A program made the translations under genes and the position numbers. DNA of 5,592 nucleotides from Enterobacteriaceae bacterium (lineage in GTDB: Bacteria; Pseudomonadota; Gammaproteobacteria; Enterobacterales; Enterobacteriaceae). The notes beneath the pieces were generated by a model that did not search any database, had not been told where the DNA came from, and was given only the letters and a program-made list of their open reading frames with translations. How positions within the stretch are numbered: position 1 is the stretch's first letter; each line of letters begins with the position of its first letter. The stretch spans positions 1 through 5,592 of the forward strand of contig JALAGK010000137.1 in the NCBI GenBank assembly GCA_022712475.1. Reading direction: 5' to 3'. Shown here in pieces: positions 1 to 5,592 of this stretch.

Positions 1-805
1 CATAGAAGCACTGTCGCGCGAAGTGCGGGAACTGGAGCAGCACGACAGAGAGAGTCTTAACCCGGATACCACCCGCGAGCTGACAAGCCTCGTCAATAAC
101 CTTAACCATTTGTTAAAAAGCGAACGTGAACGCTATGACAAATACCGCACCACGCTCACCGACCTTACCCACAGTCTGAAAACACCGCTGGCAGTGCTGC
201 AAAGTACGCTGCGTTCGCTGCGTACCAGCAAGCTCGATGTCGAACAGGCAGAACCGGTGATGCTTGAGCAGATAAGCCGTATTTCCCAGCAAATTGGCTA
301 TTACCTGCATCGCGCCAGTATGCGCGGCGGGAGTGCACTGCTTAGCCGTGAACTGCACCCGGTTGCACCGCTACTGGATAGTCTCACCTCTGCACTTAAT
401 AAGGTCTATCAGCGCAAAGGCGTTTCCATTACGCTGGATATCTCGCCAGAAATTGCCTTTATCGGAGAGAAAAATGACTTTCTGGAGGCACTGGGCAACG
501 TACTTGATAACGCCTGTAAGTATTGCCTGGAGTTTGTTGAAGTCAGTGTACGCCAGGAAGACGACACGCTGCATCTGATTGTCGAAGACGACGGACCTGG
601 CATTCCACAAAGCAAACGCGTGCTGGTATTCGACCGCGGCCAACGGGCCGATACATTACGTCCAGGCCAGGGCGTGGGCCTCGCTGTTGCACGTGATGTC
701 GTAAGCCAGTATGACGGCGAAATCCTTACTGGCGACAGTGAGCTGGGCGGCGCGCGTATGGAGGTGGTGTTTGGCCGCCAGCGCCCGAGCGACGACGAAA
801 GCTGA
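1..805 (+). CDS. phoQ: Sensor histidine kinase PhoQ, C-terminal 267 residues (5' end outside window)
   Basis: Inner-membrane sensor kinase of the PhoPQ two-component system, which responds to low Mg2+, acid pH and cationic peptides and phosphorylates PhoP. Only the cytoplasmic part is present; the frame is open from base 2, so the GTG at 23 is internal and not a start. Visible in order: end of the HAMP linker, the dimerisation helix with the H-box ([10 protein letters not shown]; phospho-accepting His codon at 170-172, equivalent to E. coli His277), the N-box ([10 protein letters not shown], from 497), the G1 box (EDDGPGIP) and the G2 box (GQGVGLAVA). All catalytic motifs are intact, so the kinase core looks functional. 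By alignment from memory the full protein would be about 487 residues, like Salmonella PhoQ, with one residue more than E. coli in the RASMRGG-LLSREL segment. phoP is expected just left of the window. The stop is TGA at 803-805. Confidence 0.97.
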   Translation, partial: IEALSREVRELEQHDRESLNPDTTRELTSLVNNLNHLLKSERERYDKYRTTLTDLTHSLKTPLAVLQSTLRSLRTSKLDVEQAEPVMLEQISRISQQIGYYLHRASMRGGSALLSRELHPVAPLLDSLTSALNKVYQRKGVSITLDISPEIAFIGEKNDFLEALGNVLDNACKYCLEFVEVSVRQEDDTLHLIVEDDGPGIPQSKRVLVFDRGQRADTLRPGQGVGLAVARDVVSQYDGEILTGDSELGGARMEVVFGRQRPSDDES

Positions 806-879
806 GCCGGAGATTCCCCACGACGAAAGACGGCGCCTGTGCCAGAATAGATAGCATTTCTCGTGCGATGGAAAACATC

Positions 880-2001
880 ATGGATTACCACTTAGAACTC
901 AACTGGCCTGACTTTATTCAACGCTACTGGCAAAAACGCCCGGTGGTATTAAAACGCGGGTTCGCCAACTTTATTGACCCCATTTCACCAGACGAGCTGG
1001 CAGGCCTTGCGATGGAAAGCGAGGTGGACAGTCGCCTTGTCAGTCATCTTGACGGTAAATGGCAGGTCAGCCACGGTCCGTTTGACAGTTACGACCACAT
1101 GGGCGAAAGCAACTGGTCGCTGCTGGTGCAGGCGGTAAATCACTGGCACGAGCCAGCTTCGGCGCTGATGCGCCCGTTCCGCGTACTGCCAGACTGGCGT
1201 GTGGATGACCTGATGATCTCCTTCTCTGTGCCGGGCGGCGGCGTTGGCCCGCACCTCGATCAGTACGATGTGTTTATTATTCAGGGTATTGGCCGTCGCC
1301 GTTGGCGCGTGGGCGAAAAAACACCGATGAAACAACACTGCCCTCACCCGGACCTGCTACAGGTCGATCCGTTCCAGGCGATCATTGATGAAGAACTGGA
1401 GCCAGGCGATATTCTCTACATTCCCCCCGGTTTTCCGCACGAAGGGTATTCTCTTGAAAACTCAATGAACTACTCGGTAGGCTTTCGTGCGCCAAGCGCT
1501 CGTGAGCTGATTAGCGGCTTTGCCGACTTTGTACTGAGTCGTGAATTAGGCAGCCGCCGCTACGCTGACCCGGATGTACCAGCGCGTGATAATCCGGCTG
1601 ACATTCTGGCGCCGGAACTCGAACGAGTACGCGAGATGATGCTGGAACTGATTAACGAACCGGTCCAGTTCCGCGAGTGGTTCGGCGAGTTTATTACCCA
1701 GTCACGTCACGAACTGGACGTTGCACCGGCAGAACCACCGTATCAGCCAGATGAAATCTACGATGCCCTCTCCCAGGGCGACACACTGACACGCCTCGGC
1801 GGACTTCGCGTGCTGCGCATTGGTGAAGACATTTTCGTCAACGGCGAGAAAGTGGAAAGCCCACATCGCCCGGCACTGAATGCGCTGGCGGATAACGTAC
1901 AGCTACAGGCGCATCACTTTGGCGATGCGCTGGATGATCCATCCTTCCTGGCAACCCTGGCGGCGCTGGTTAACAGCGGTTACTGGTACTTTACCGACTA
2001 A
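880..2001 (+). CDS. roxA: Ribosomal protein uL16 arginine hydroxylase RoxA (YcfD), JmjC family
   Basis: Cytoplasmic Fe(II)/2-oxoglutarate-dependent oxygenase; the E. coli enzyme hydroxylates Arg81 of ribosomal protein L16. The start at 880 (MDYHLELNWPDF) gives 373 residues, the E. coli length; an in-frame ATG at 868 would add four residues with no counterpart. Ribosome binding is weak for either start (a GGA at 870-872). The JmjC fold spans roughly residues 90-200: the iron triad is His125 and Asp127 (GPHLDQYD) plus His187 (IPPGFPHEGY), and Arg140 is the expected 2-oxoglutarate ligand. The C-terminal part (about 210-373) matches the dimerisation and winged-helix regions and ends NSGYWYFTD. 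All catalytic residues are present and there is no sign of decay. It lies 74 bases after phoQ with no terminator in the gap. I found no convincing promoter there, so read-through from phoPQ is possible. Confidence 0.96.
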   Translation: MDYHLELNWPDFIQRYWQKRPVVLKRGFANFIDPISPDELAGLAMESEVDSRLVSHLDGKWQVSHGPFDSYDHMGESNWSLLVQAVNHWHEPASALMRPFRVLPDWRVDDLMISFSVPGGGVGPHLDQYDVFIIQGIGRRRWRVGEKTPMKQHCPHPDLLQVDPFQAIIDEELEPGDILYIPPGFPHEGYSLENSMNYSVGFRAPSARELISGFADFVLSRELGSRRYADPDVPARDNPADILAPELERVREMMLELINEPVQFREWFGEFITQSRHELDVAPAEPPYQPDEIYDALSQGDTLTRLGGLRVLRIGEDIFVNGEKVESPHRPALNALADNVQLQAHHFGDALDDPSFLATLAALVNSGYWYFTD

Positions 2002-2057
2002 GCCAATTTGGCACTTTCTTTTGTAGGTGGAATGACATTATTCTGCCTGCAATGTTT

Positions 2058-2091
2058 AAAAGGTCGGCCAGATATTTCTGGTCGACCTTTT
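2058..2091. terminator. Bidirectional Rho-independent terminator between convergent roxA and the small - strand gene
   Basis: A 15-base-pair stem (2058-2072 with 2077-2091) with one G-T wobble (2067/2082) and a four-base loop (TATT). The stem begins AAAAGGTCG and ends CGACCTTTT, so each strand carries a T-run at its 3' side; the + strand continues as ATTATTTATT. It starts 56 bases after the roxA stop. In the other direction it lies downstream of both possible ends (2217 or 2138) of the small - strand gene. The symmetry suits convergent genes sharing one terminator. Confidence 0.9.
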
Positions 2092-2216
2092 ATTATTTAT
2101 TGCCGTCATACTCTCACCGCACAGCATAGCCCGTGGGTTATTCTCCAGCCTGAGGTCGAATGACCCTATAACCCCCGTCTATATCGGTGAGATAAATACC
2201 ATGACGTTCAGCACAT

Positions 2217-2399
2217 CTATTTATGTACTGAAGCAGGATTGACGGCTCCCCAGATGCACAGGCCATACCAGACACCTGACCATGAAGAGCAATCTTTATT
2301 ACACGTATGACTATATCCTGCTGAGACACAAGCAGATGCATATTGTGCAACACTGAGCCAGAGCATAACGGCGTACAGTATTTTTATCGCTAATTTCAT
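2217..2399 (-). CDS. Small predicted exported cysteine-rich protein, 60 residues, possibly frameshifted
   Basis: I do not recognise this gene. Residues 1-23 form a classical signal peptide: Lys2 and Lys6, a hydrophobic core (ILYAVMLWLSVA), and an Ala-Ser-Ala cleavage motif before Cys24. The mature part would be 37 residues with four cysteines (24, 33, 37, 48) and aromatic residues around WSGVWYGLCIW, suggesting a small disulfide-bonded periplasmic protein. Lipidation at Cys24 is less likely because position -3 is Ala. The start is supported by a strong ribosome binding site. The last residues (NPASVHK) look arbitrary. One base less in the GGGG run at about 2246-2249 would move reading into another frame that stays open to 2138, giving 86 residues ending YRVIRPQAGE. 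It may therefore be a recently frameshifted gene. A hypothetical periplasmic protein gene is, as I recall, annotated between pepT and ycfD in Salmonella, but I could not compare sequences. Confidence 0.6.
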   Translation of the reverse strand: MKLAIKILYAVMLWLSVAQYASACVSAGYSHTCNKDCSSWSGVWYGLCIWGAVNPASVHK

Positions 2400-2404
2400 T
2401 TTAT

Positions 2405-2412
2405 CTCTCCTC
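2405..2412 (-). promoter_or_regulatory. Strong Shine-Dalgarno site of the small exported protein gene
   Basis: On the - strand this reads GAGGAGAG. The AGGAG core (2407-2411) is separated by seven bases from the ATG at 2399. It is the best ribosome binding site in the window and the main reason to believe the ATG at 2399 starts a real gene. I could not identify a clear - strand promoter upstream of it. Confidence 0.75.
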
Positions 2413-2472
2413 TACGTTTGCCTGTAAAATATGGCAGCAAAAAAAAGCGAGGAGTCGTTAAAAAAATTCTCG

Positions 2473-2500
2473 TTGACGGAATATTGTGGTTTTTTATTCT
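2473..2500 (+). promoter_or_regulatory. Possible sigma-70 promoter with no obvious gene downstream
   Basis: A -35-like TTGACG (2473-2478) and a -10-like TATTCT (2495-2500) are separated by 16 bases inside the A/T-tract region. The inferred transcript start is near 2507. A transcript on this strand would run toward and then antisense to the 3' end of pepT. There is no open frame of note and no intrinsic terminator before pepT. AT-rich DNA produces such matches by chance, so this is tentative. Confidence 0.25.
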
Positions 2501-2535
2501 GTATTTTTTAGCTTGAGAAATGACAGCAGTATTCC

Positions 2536-2560
2536 GGTTAGCGGCTATATACCGTTAACC
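2536..2560. repeat. Inverted repeat, 9-base-pair arms
   Basis: GGTTAGCGG (2536-2544) pairs with CCGTTAACC (2552-2560) around the seven-base spacer CTATATA, with one G-T mismatch in DNA (a wobble in RNA). There is no T-tract on either side, so it is not an intrinsic terminator. It could be a protein-binding site or an RNA hairpin. Its function is unknown. Confidence 0.5.
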
Positions 2561-2677
2561 CCTTAGAGGCACCGTATTATATAAGTTATCGCTGATTAAC
2601 AGAATGTACACAGAGGAAGCGGTGAAGGGTAAGGCACGCCTGCATTGCGCATTTTTCACTCACACGTAGAGCAGTCC

Positions 2678-2699
2678 GGAGCCGGGAAACCCGCGCTCC
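2678..2699. repeat. GC-rich hairpin just downstream of pepT
   Basis: GGAGC-CGGG (2678-2686) pairs with CCCG and GCTCC (2690-2693 and 2695-2699) around an AAA loop, with one bulged C at 2694: nine base pairs, almost all G-C. It starts 24 bases past the pepT stop in the direction of pepT transcription. No U-run follows, so it would not be a classical intrinsic terminator, but it could stabilise the 3' end of pepT mRNA. It does not match the REP or ERIC consensus as I know them. Confidence 0.5.
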
Positions 2700-2722
2700 A
2701 GACCGCGTTGACTGACCTGCAG

Positions 2723-3964
2723 TTAATTCCTGATAAGCTTCGCACGTATGAGCGTCAGTTCAGCAATGCGCATAATCACCTGTACCGCTTTCTCCATTCC
2801 TTCCAGCGTCACAAACTCATGCTTGCCGTGGTAATTGTAGCCGCCGGTAAAAATGTTCGGGCATGGCAATCCCATAAACGATAACTGCGCGCCATCCGTT
2901 CCGCCGCGAATCGGCTTCATATCAGGTTCAATCCCGCAGTCACGCATAGCCTGCTGCGCCAGCTCGACGATGTGCGGATGCGCCGCGACTTTTTCGCGCA
3001 TATTGTAATAACTGTCATCAAAGATAAGTTCAATGTAGCAATCCGGATGCAGCCCTTTTCCGACCCGTTTAGCAATATCCATAATGGTACGCTTGCGTGC
3101 TTCAAACTGTTCGCGATCAAAGTCGCGAATAATGTAGTGCATCTCGGCGCGCTCTACCGTGCCCTTAATACTGGTGAGGTGATAAAAACCTTCGTAGCCT
3201 TCGGTACATTCGGGACTTTCCTGCGCGGGAACCTCGGCGTGTATACGCGTTGCAAGCGACAAGGCATTTACCATTACGCCTTTTGCCGTACCCGGGTGTA
3301 CGTTATTGCCAACGATTTTGATGGTTACCGAGGCGGCATTAAAGTTTTCACACTCCAGCTCACCCACGCCGCCGCCGTCTACGGTATAGGCCCACTCGGC
3401 ACCAAAGGCCGCCACGTCAAAATATTGCGCGCCCTTACCCACTTCTTCATCAGGCGTGAACGCCACTCGAATATCACCGTGCGGCACATTCTTTGCCTTA
3501 AGTGTGGCAAGCGCGGTCATGATTTCCGCCACCCCGGCTTTATCATCCGCACCCAGCAACGTTTTACCGTCGGTGGTAATCAATGTCTGCCCTAACAGCT
3601 GATGTAGTACCGGGAACATCACCGGTGAGAGCACCTCATCGCCGATGCCGAGCGCAATGTCACCGCCCCGGTAGTTCTCCACAATCTGCGGATTGACGTT
3701 TTTAGCAGTAAAATCCGGTGAGGTATCGACATGCGAAATAAAGCCAATCGTCGGTACAGGCGTACTGACGTTTGAAGGTAGTGTACCCATCAATGTACCA
3801 CGCTCACTGAGCGTGATATCAGTAAGCCCCAGCGCCTCCATCTGCGTCTGTAGCAGTCGCAGCAGCTTCCACTGGCCTTCGGTGCTGGGCACCTGTTTCA
3901 CGCCAGGCCTGGACTGTGTATCCAGGGAGACATAGTGCAAAAACCTTTCCAGTAATTTATCCAT
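2723..3964 (-). CDS. pepT: Peptidase T (aminotripeptidase), M20B family
   Basis: Cytoplasmic dinuclear zinc aminopeptidase that removes the N-terminal residue of tripeptides. The start at 3964 ([18 protein letters not shown]) is chosen because it matches the E. coli start and has a GAGGG ribosome binding site seven bases upstream (3972-3976); the longer frame starting at 4006 adds residues that overlap the promoter. Length is 413 residues against 408 in E. coli. The active site is complete: metal ligands His78, Asp140, Glu174, Asp196 and His379, with catalytic Asp80 and Glu173, in motifs [31 protein letters not shown] and NYHGKHEF. The dimerisation or lid domain lies at about 208-320. The only odd part is the tail: after RIAELT the last nine residues (LIRAKLIRN) replace the shorter AQRK of E. 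coli. The gene converges on the small-gene region and diverges from potA. Confidence 0.97.
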   Translation of the reverse strand: MDKLLERFLHYVSLDTQSRPGVKQVPSTEGQWKLLRLLQTQMEALGLTDITLSERGTLMGTLPSNVSTPVPTIGFISHVDTSPDFTAKNVNPQIVENYRGGDIALGIGDEVLSPVMFPVLHQLLGQTLITTDGKTLLGADDKAGVAEIMTALATLKAKNVPHGDIRVAFTPDEEVGKGAQYFDVAAFGAEWAYTVDGGGVGELECENFNAASVTIKIVGNNVHPGTAKGVMVNALSLATRIHAEVPAQESPECTEGYEGFYHLTSIKGTVERAEMHYIIRDFDREQFEARKRTIMDIAKRVGKGLHPDCYIELIFDDSYYNMREKVAAHPHIVELAQQAMRDCGIEPDMKPIRGGTDGAQLSFMGLPCPNIFTGGYNYHGKHEFVTLEGMEKAVQVIMRIAELTLIRAKLIRN

Positions 3965-3981
3965 GCGTCCGCCCTCATATA

Positions 3982-4000
3982 ACTGATACACATTATCAGT
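3982..4000. repeat. Perfect inverted repeat over the pepT -10 region
   Basis: ACTGATA (3982-3988) and TATCAGT (3994-4000) form perfect 7-base arms around CACAT. The repeat covers the putative pepT -10 element and start point, so it could be an operator. It is not an FNR site, because the spacing between the arms is wrong. Part of the symmetry may simply come from the -10 sequence. Confidence 0.4.
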
Positions 4001-4033
4001 AACCACTCTGCAACAAATATTGCGTCAGGTCAC
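3992..4033 (-). promoter_or_regulatory. Putative pepT promoter with FNR-like site
   Basis: On the - strand a -10-like GATAAT lies at 3997-3992, predicting a start near 3985, about 20 bases before the pepT ATG. No good -35 hexamer is present. Instead, a 14-base FNR-like sequence occupies 4020-4033: TTGCG-TCAG-GTCAC on the + strand against consensus TTGAT-N4-ATCAA (6 of 10 half-site bases, with both TTG and TCA cores kept). Its centre, 4026.5, is exactly -41.5 from the predicted start, the class II activator position. Known biology agrees: pepT of Salmonella is induced anaerobically and depends on FNR. The site is weak by sequence, and its position is the stronger evidence. Confidence 0.5.
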
Positions 4034-4165
4034 TTTTACGCTTGCATCGTAAAAAATATTCATCCTGCAAACGTGATCCCTACATACAATTAGGGTTATT
4101 GAGCACGATCCTGTTTTAAACGTAGCCAGAACACGCGTTGATGTCTCCATAATGGCCCGTTAGCA

Positions 4166-4194
4166 TTGGCGATCCCGGTTGTTTGCCGTAGAAT
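4166..4194 (+). promoter_or_regulatory. Sigma-70 promoter for the pot operon
   Basis: TTGGCG (4166-4171), a 17-base spacer and TAGAAT (4189-4194) make a good match to the sigma-70 consensus at ideal spacing. The predicted start is near 4201, leaving a leader of about 108 bases before the ancestral potA start at 4309. It is the best-looking promoter in the 344-base gap between pepT and potA and appears undamaged, so the operon is probably still transcribed. Confidence 0.6.
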
Positions 4195-4200
4195 GCCAGC

Positions 4201-4308
4201 CCTTAACCTGCGGGAGCGCAACGTTTTGCACCTGGGGTTACCATCTGATCGCGTCAACCTGAGAGGGTTAACTACACACCCTGCGTCGGTGCCCGCCGGC
4301 GCGCCAAT
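4201..4308 (+). other. potA mRNA leader with competing short pairings
   Basis: The inferred untranslated leader contains TTAACC at 4203-4208, which can pair either with GGTTA at 4236-4240 or with GGTTAA at 4266-4271. A third option is the local hairpin AACC (4256-4259) with GGTT (4266-4269). A GCAA/TTGC hairpin lies between them, and a GC-rich stretch with the palindrome GGCGCGCC (4299-4306) sits just before the start codon. No Shine-Dalgarno sequence is visible before 4309. I recognise no known riboswitch. The pairings are short, so this is only suggestive of leader control. Confidence 0.25.
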
Positions 4309-5445
4309 ACGGGACCGAGTAAGAAATTGAATACAACGAGACGTTCACTTTCACCGCTGGTGCAACTGTCGGAAATCGGCAAAAGTTTTGACGGCAAAAG
4401 CGTTATCTCCAACCTTTCCCTGACGATAAACAACGGCGAATTTCTGACGCTGCTTGGGCCTTCCGGCTGCGGTAAAACCACCGTTTTGCGTCTTATCGCC
4501 GGGCTGGAAAATGTGGATGCCGGGACCATTATTCTTGAAGATCGGGATATCACTGAGGTTCCGGCAGAACACCGCCACGTGAATACCGTTTTCCAGAGCT
4601 ACGCCCTGTTTCCCCATATGACGGTGTTTGAAAACGTCGCTTTCGGCCTGCGAATGCAAAAATGTCCGGCGGCAGAAATTACGCCGCGCGTGGAGGAAGC
4701 ACTAAAGATGGTGCAACTGGAAGCGTTCGCCCAGCGCAGCCCACATCAGCTCTCCGGTGGTCAACAGCAGCGCGTTGCTATTGCCCGTGCAGTAGTCAAT
4801 AAACCGCGCCTGTTACTGCTAGATGAATCGCTTTCTGCACTTGATTACAAACTACGCAAACAGATGCAAAACGAGCTTAAGGCGCTGCAGCGTAAACTTG
4901 GCATCACGTTTGTGTTTGTCACCCATGACCAGGAAGAAGCACTGACCATGTCAGACCGCATTGTGGTCATGCGTGATGGCAAAATTGAGCAAGACGGCTC
5001 ACCGCGAGAAATCTATGAATAGCCGCGCAATCTGTTTGTGGCAAGCTTCATAGGTGAAATCAATATTTTTGATGCCGTAGTCATTGAGCGTGAAGACGAG
5101 CAACGCGTGCGCGCTAATGTTGAAGGCCATGAGTGCAACATCTACGTCAATTTTCCGGTTACGCCCGGCCAGCGGCTGAAAGTATTGCTGCGCCCGGAAG
5201 ATGTGCGCGTGGAGGAAATCAACGATGCACGTGAGGTAGACGGCTTCATCGGCTACGTGCGTGAGCGCAACTATAAAGGCATGACGCTGGAGTCCACCGT
5301 CGAACTTGAAAACGGCAAGATGGTGATGGTAAGCGAATTCTTCAACGAAGATGACCCGGATTTCGACCATTCCCTGAATCAAAAAATGGCGGTGACCTGG
5401 GTTGAAAGCTGGGAGGTTGTACTGGCCGATGAAGAGCTCGCGTAA
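4309..5445 (+). pseudogene. potA: Spermidine/putrescine ABC transporter ATPase PotA, start codon lost and in-frame amber stop
   Basis: ATP-binding subunit of the PotABCD polyamine importer, on the cytoplasmic face. Read through, the frame gives exactly 378 residues, as in E. coli, and begins -GPSKKLN like E. coli MGQSKKLN, but codon 1 (4309-4311) is ACG instead of ATG. The ATPase domain is intact: Walker [10 protein letters not shown] (50-58), Q-loop Gln96, signature LSGGQQQR (148-155), Walker B LLLLDES (Asp172, Glu173) and H-loop His206. Codon 238 (5020-5022) is TAG where E. coli has Glu (IYEEPKNLF). The C-terminal regulatory domain (239-378, ending [18 protein letters not shown]: [14 protein letters not shown]) remains open and well conserved. 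A TTG at 4327 with a weak GAG seven bases upstream could start a 231-residue truncated ATPase. The next start-like codon after the stop, GTG at 5038, has no ribosome binding site. Conservation elsewhere means the lesions are recent, or sequence errors. Confidence in identity is very high; in loss of function, moderate. Confidence 0.8.
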
Positions 5446-5592
5446 ATTCCAGAATGTGGTAATTGCCACCATTGTCGGTTGGCTGGTGCTGTTTGTGTTC
5501 CTGCCAAACCTGATGATTATCGTGACCAGCTTCCTGACCCGCGATGATGCACATTTTGTCAGTATGGTCTTCACGCTGGACAACTATGCGCG
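5429..5592 (+). CDS. potB: Spermidine/putrescine ABC transporter permease PotB, N-terminal fragment (3' end outside window)
   Basis: Inner-membrane permease that pairs with PotC to form the polyamine channel. The first 54 codons are present, starting [18 protein letters not shown], which aligns with E. coli PotB MKNTSKFQNVVIVTIVGW. The first membrane helix spans about residues 9-31. The segment [21 protein letters not shown] matches the start of the periplasmic loop. The ATG overlaps the last 17 bases of potA, and a GGGAGG lies at 5411-5416, 12 bases upstream, which is rather far. The overlap suggests translational coupling, so the amber codon about 400 bases upstream in potA may lower potB expression by polarity. 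No lesion is visible in this fragment. Confidence 0.95.
   Translation, partial: MKSSRKFQNVVIATIVGWLVLFVFLPNLMIIVTSFLTRDDAHFVSMVFTLDNYA

Larger units (their letters stand above)
2400..2722. other. AT-rich intergenic segment between the small - strand gene and the 3' end of pepT
   Basis: About 320 bases with no convincing gene on either strand. The left part holds four homopolymer tracts: A at 2439-2446 and 2460-2466, T at 2490-2495 and 2504-2509. Their centres are about 20, 30 and 14 bases apart, so the first three are roughly in helical phase and the DNA may be curved. The segment is visibly richer in A and T than the flanking genes up to about 2640, then returns to normal composition. Two hairpins and a possible + strand promoter in it are listed separately. 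No T-tract terminator for pepT was found. Confidence 0.6.

Noticed and set aside
409..891. 160-residue - strand open frame inside phoQ
   Set aside because: It is antisense to conserved PhoQ coding sequence, and its Ser/Arg/Pro-rich translation is typical of a shadow frame.
2053..2058. TGTTTA resembling a PhoP-box half site
   Set aside because: There is no second TGTTTA-like repeat at the required five-base spacing, and the sequence overlaps the terminator stem.
2645..2884. 79-residue + strand open frame beginning with TTG
   Set aside because: Most of it overlaps the 3' end of pepT in antisense, it has no good ribosome binding site, and the possible promoter at 2473-2500 lies too far away to support it.
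2972..3595. 207-residue + strand open frame
   Set aside because: It lies entirely opposite pepT, whose catalytic motifs are all present on the - strand; no recognisable motif of its own.
4256..4290. CTGAGAGGGTT in the potA leader resembling part of a TPP riboswitch
   Set aside because: The CTGAGA-like and CTGATC-like pieces are in the wrong order and the conserved helices around them are absent.
5020..5022. Programmed recoding (pyrrolysine or designed read-through) at the potA TAG
   Set aside because: Enterobacteria are not known to use pyrrolysine, the E. coli residue here is a plain glutamate, and no stimulatory hairpin is evident downstream. A nonsense mutation or error is simpler.
4999..5583. 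194-residue - strand open frame opposite potA and potB
   Set aside because: It is antisense to conserved PotA C-terminal and PotB N-terminal coding sequence, with no ribosome binding site or recognisable domain seen.
1..5592. CRISPR array, tRNA or rRNA gene, insertion sequence, attachment site
   Set aside because: No spaced direct repeats, no tRNA-like cloverleaf, no transposase fragment and no flanking target duplication were seen on either strand.

Overview
The window is a stretch of enterobacterial chromosome (family Enterobacteriaceae, or close to it). Every recognised protein can be matched from memory to an E. coli K-12 or Salmonella counterpart with high similarity and nearly identical length. 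The gene order phoQ, roxA (ycfD), pepT, potA, potB is the known E. coli/Salmonella order, shown here in the reverse of the usual E. coli orientation. The proteins differ too much from both to be either genus as I recall them. I cannot name the genus from this window.

Layout: the 3' part of phoQ (sensor kinase, + strand) enters from the left edge and is followed after 74 bases by a complete roxA (ribosomal oxygenase). A strong hairpin with T-tracts on both sides (2058-2091) closes roxA and also faces a small gene on the - strand. That gene (2217-2399) encodes a predicted exported, cysteine-rich 60-residue protein that I do not recognise. It has a very good ribosome binding site and signs of a frameshift near its 3' end. 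It sits in an AT-rich segment (about 2092-2640) with A/T tracts and small inverted repeats, which looks like an accessory insertion between roxA and pepT. A complete pepT (aminotripeptidase, - strand) follows. Its promoter region has a -10-like element and an FNR-like site centred at -41.5 from the inferred start, which fits the known anaerobic induction of pepT.

On the right, divergent from pepT, is the start of the potABCD spermidine/putrescine transporter operon, with a good sigma-70 promoter at 4166-4194. potA is the notable part. Its full 378-residue reading frame is preserved with no indel relative to E. coli PotA, but the ancestral ATG start reads ACG and codon 238, normally glutamate, reads TAG. 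The stop falls between the ATPase domain and the C-terminal regulatory domain. I annotate potA as a probable young pseudogene. The alternatives are a truncated ATPase started at a TTG codon, or sequence errors. potB begins in a 17-base overlap with the end of potA and looks normal as far as it runs.

I saw no previously undescribed multi-gene system. The points most worth following up are the double lesion in potA and the small exported protein between roxA and pepT.
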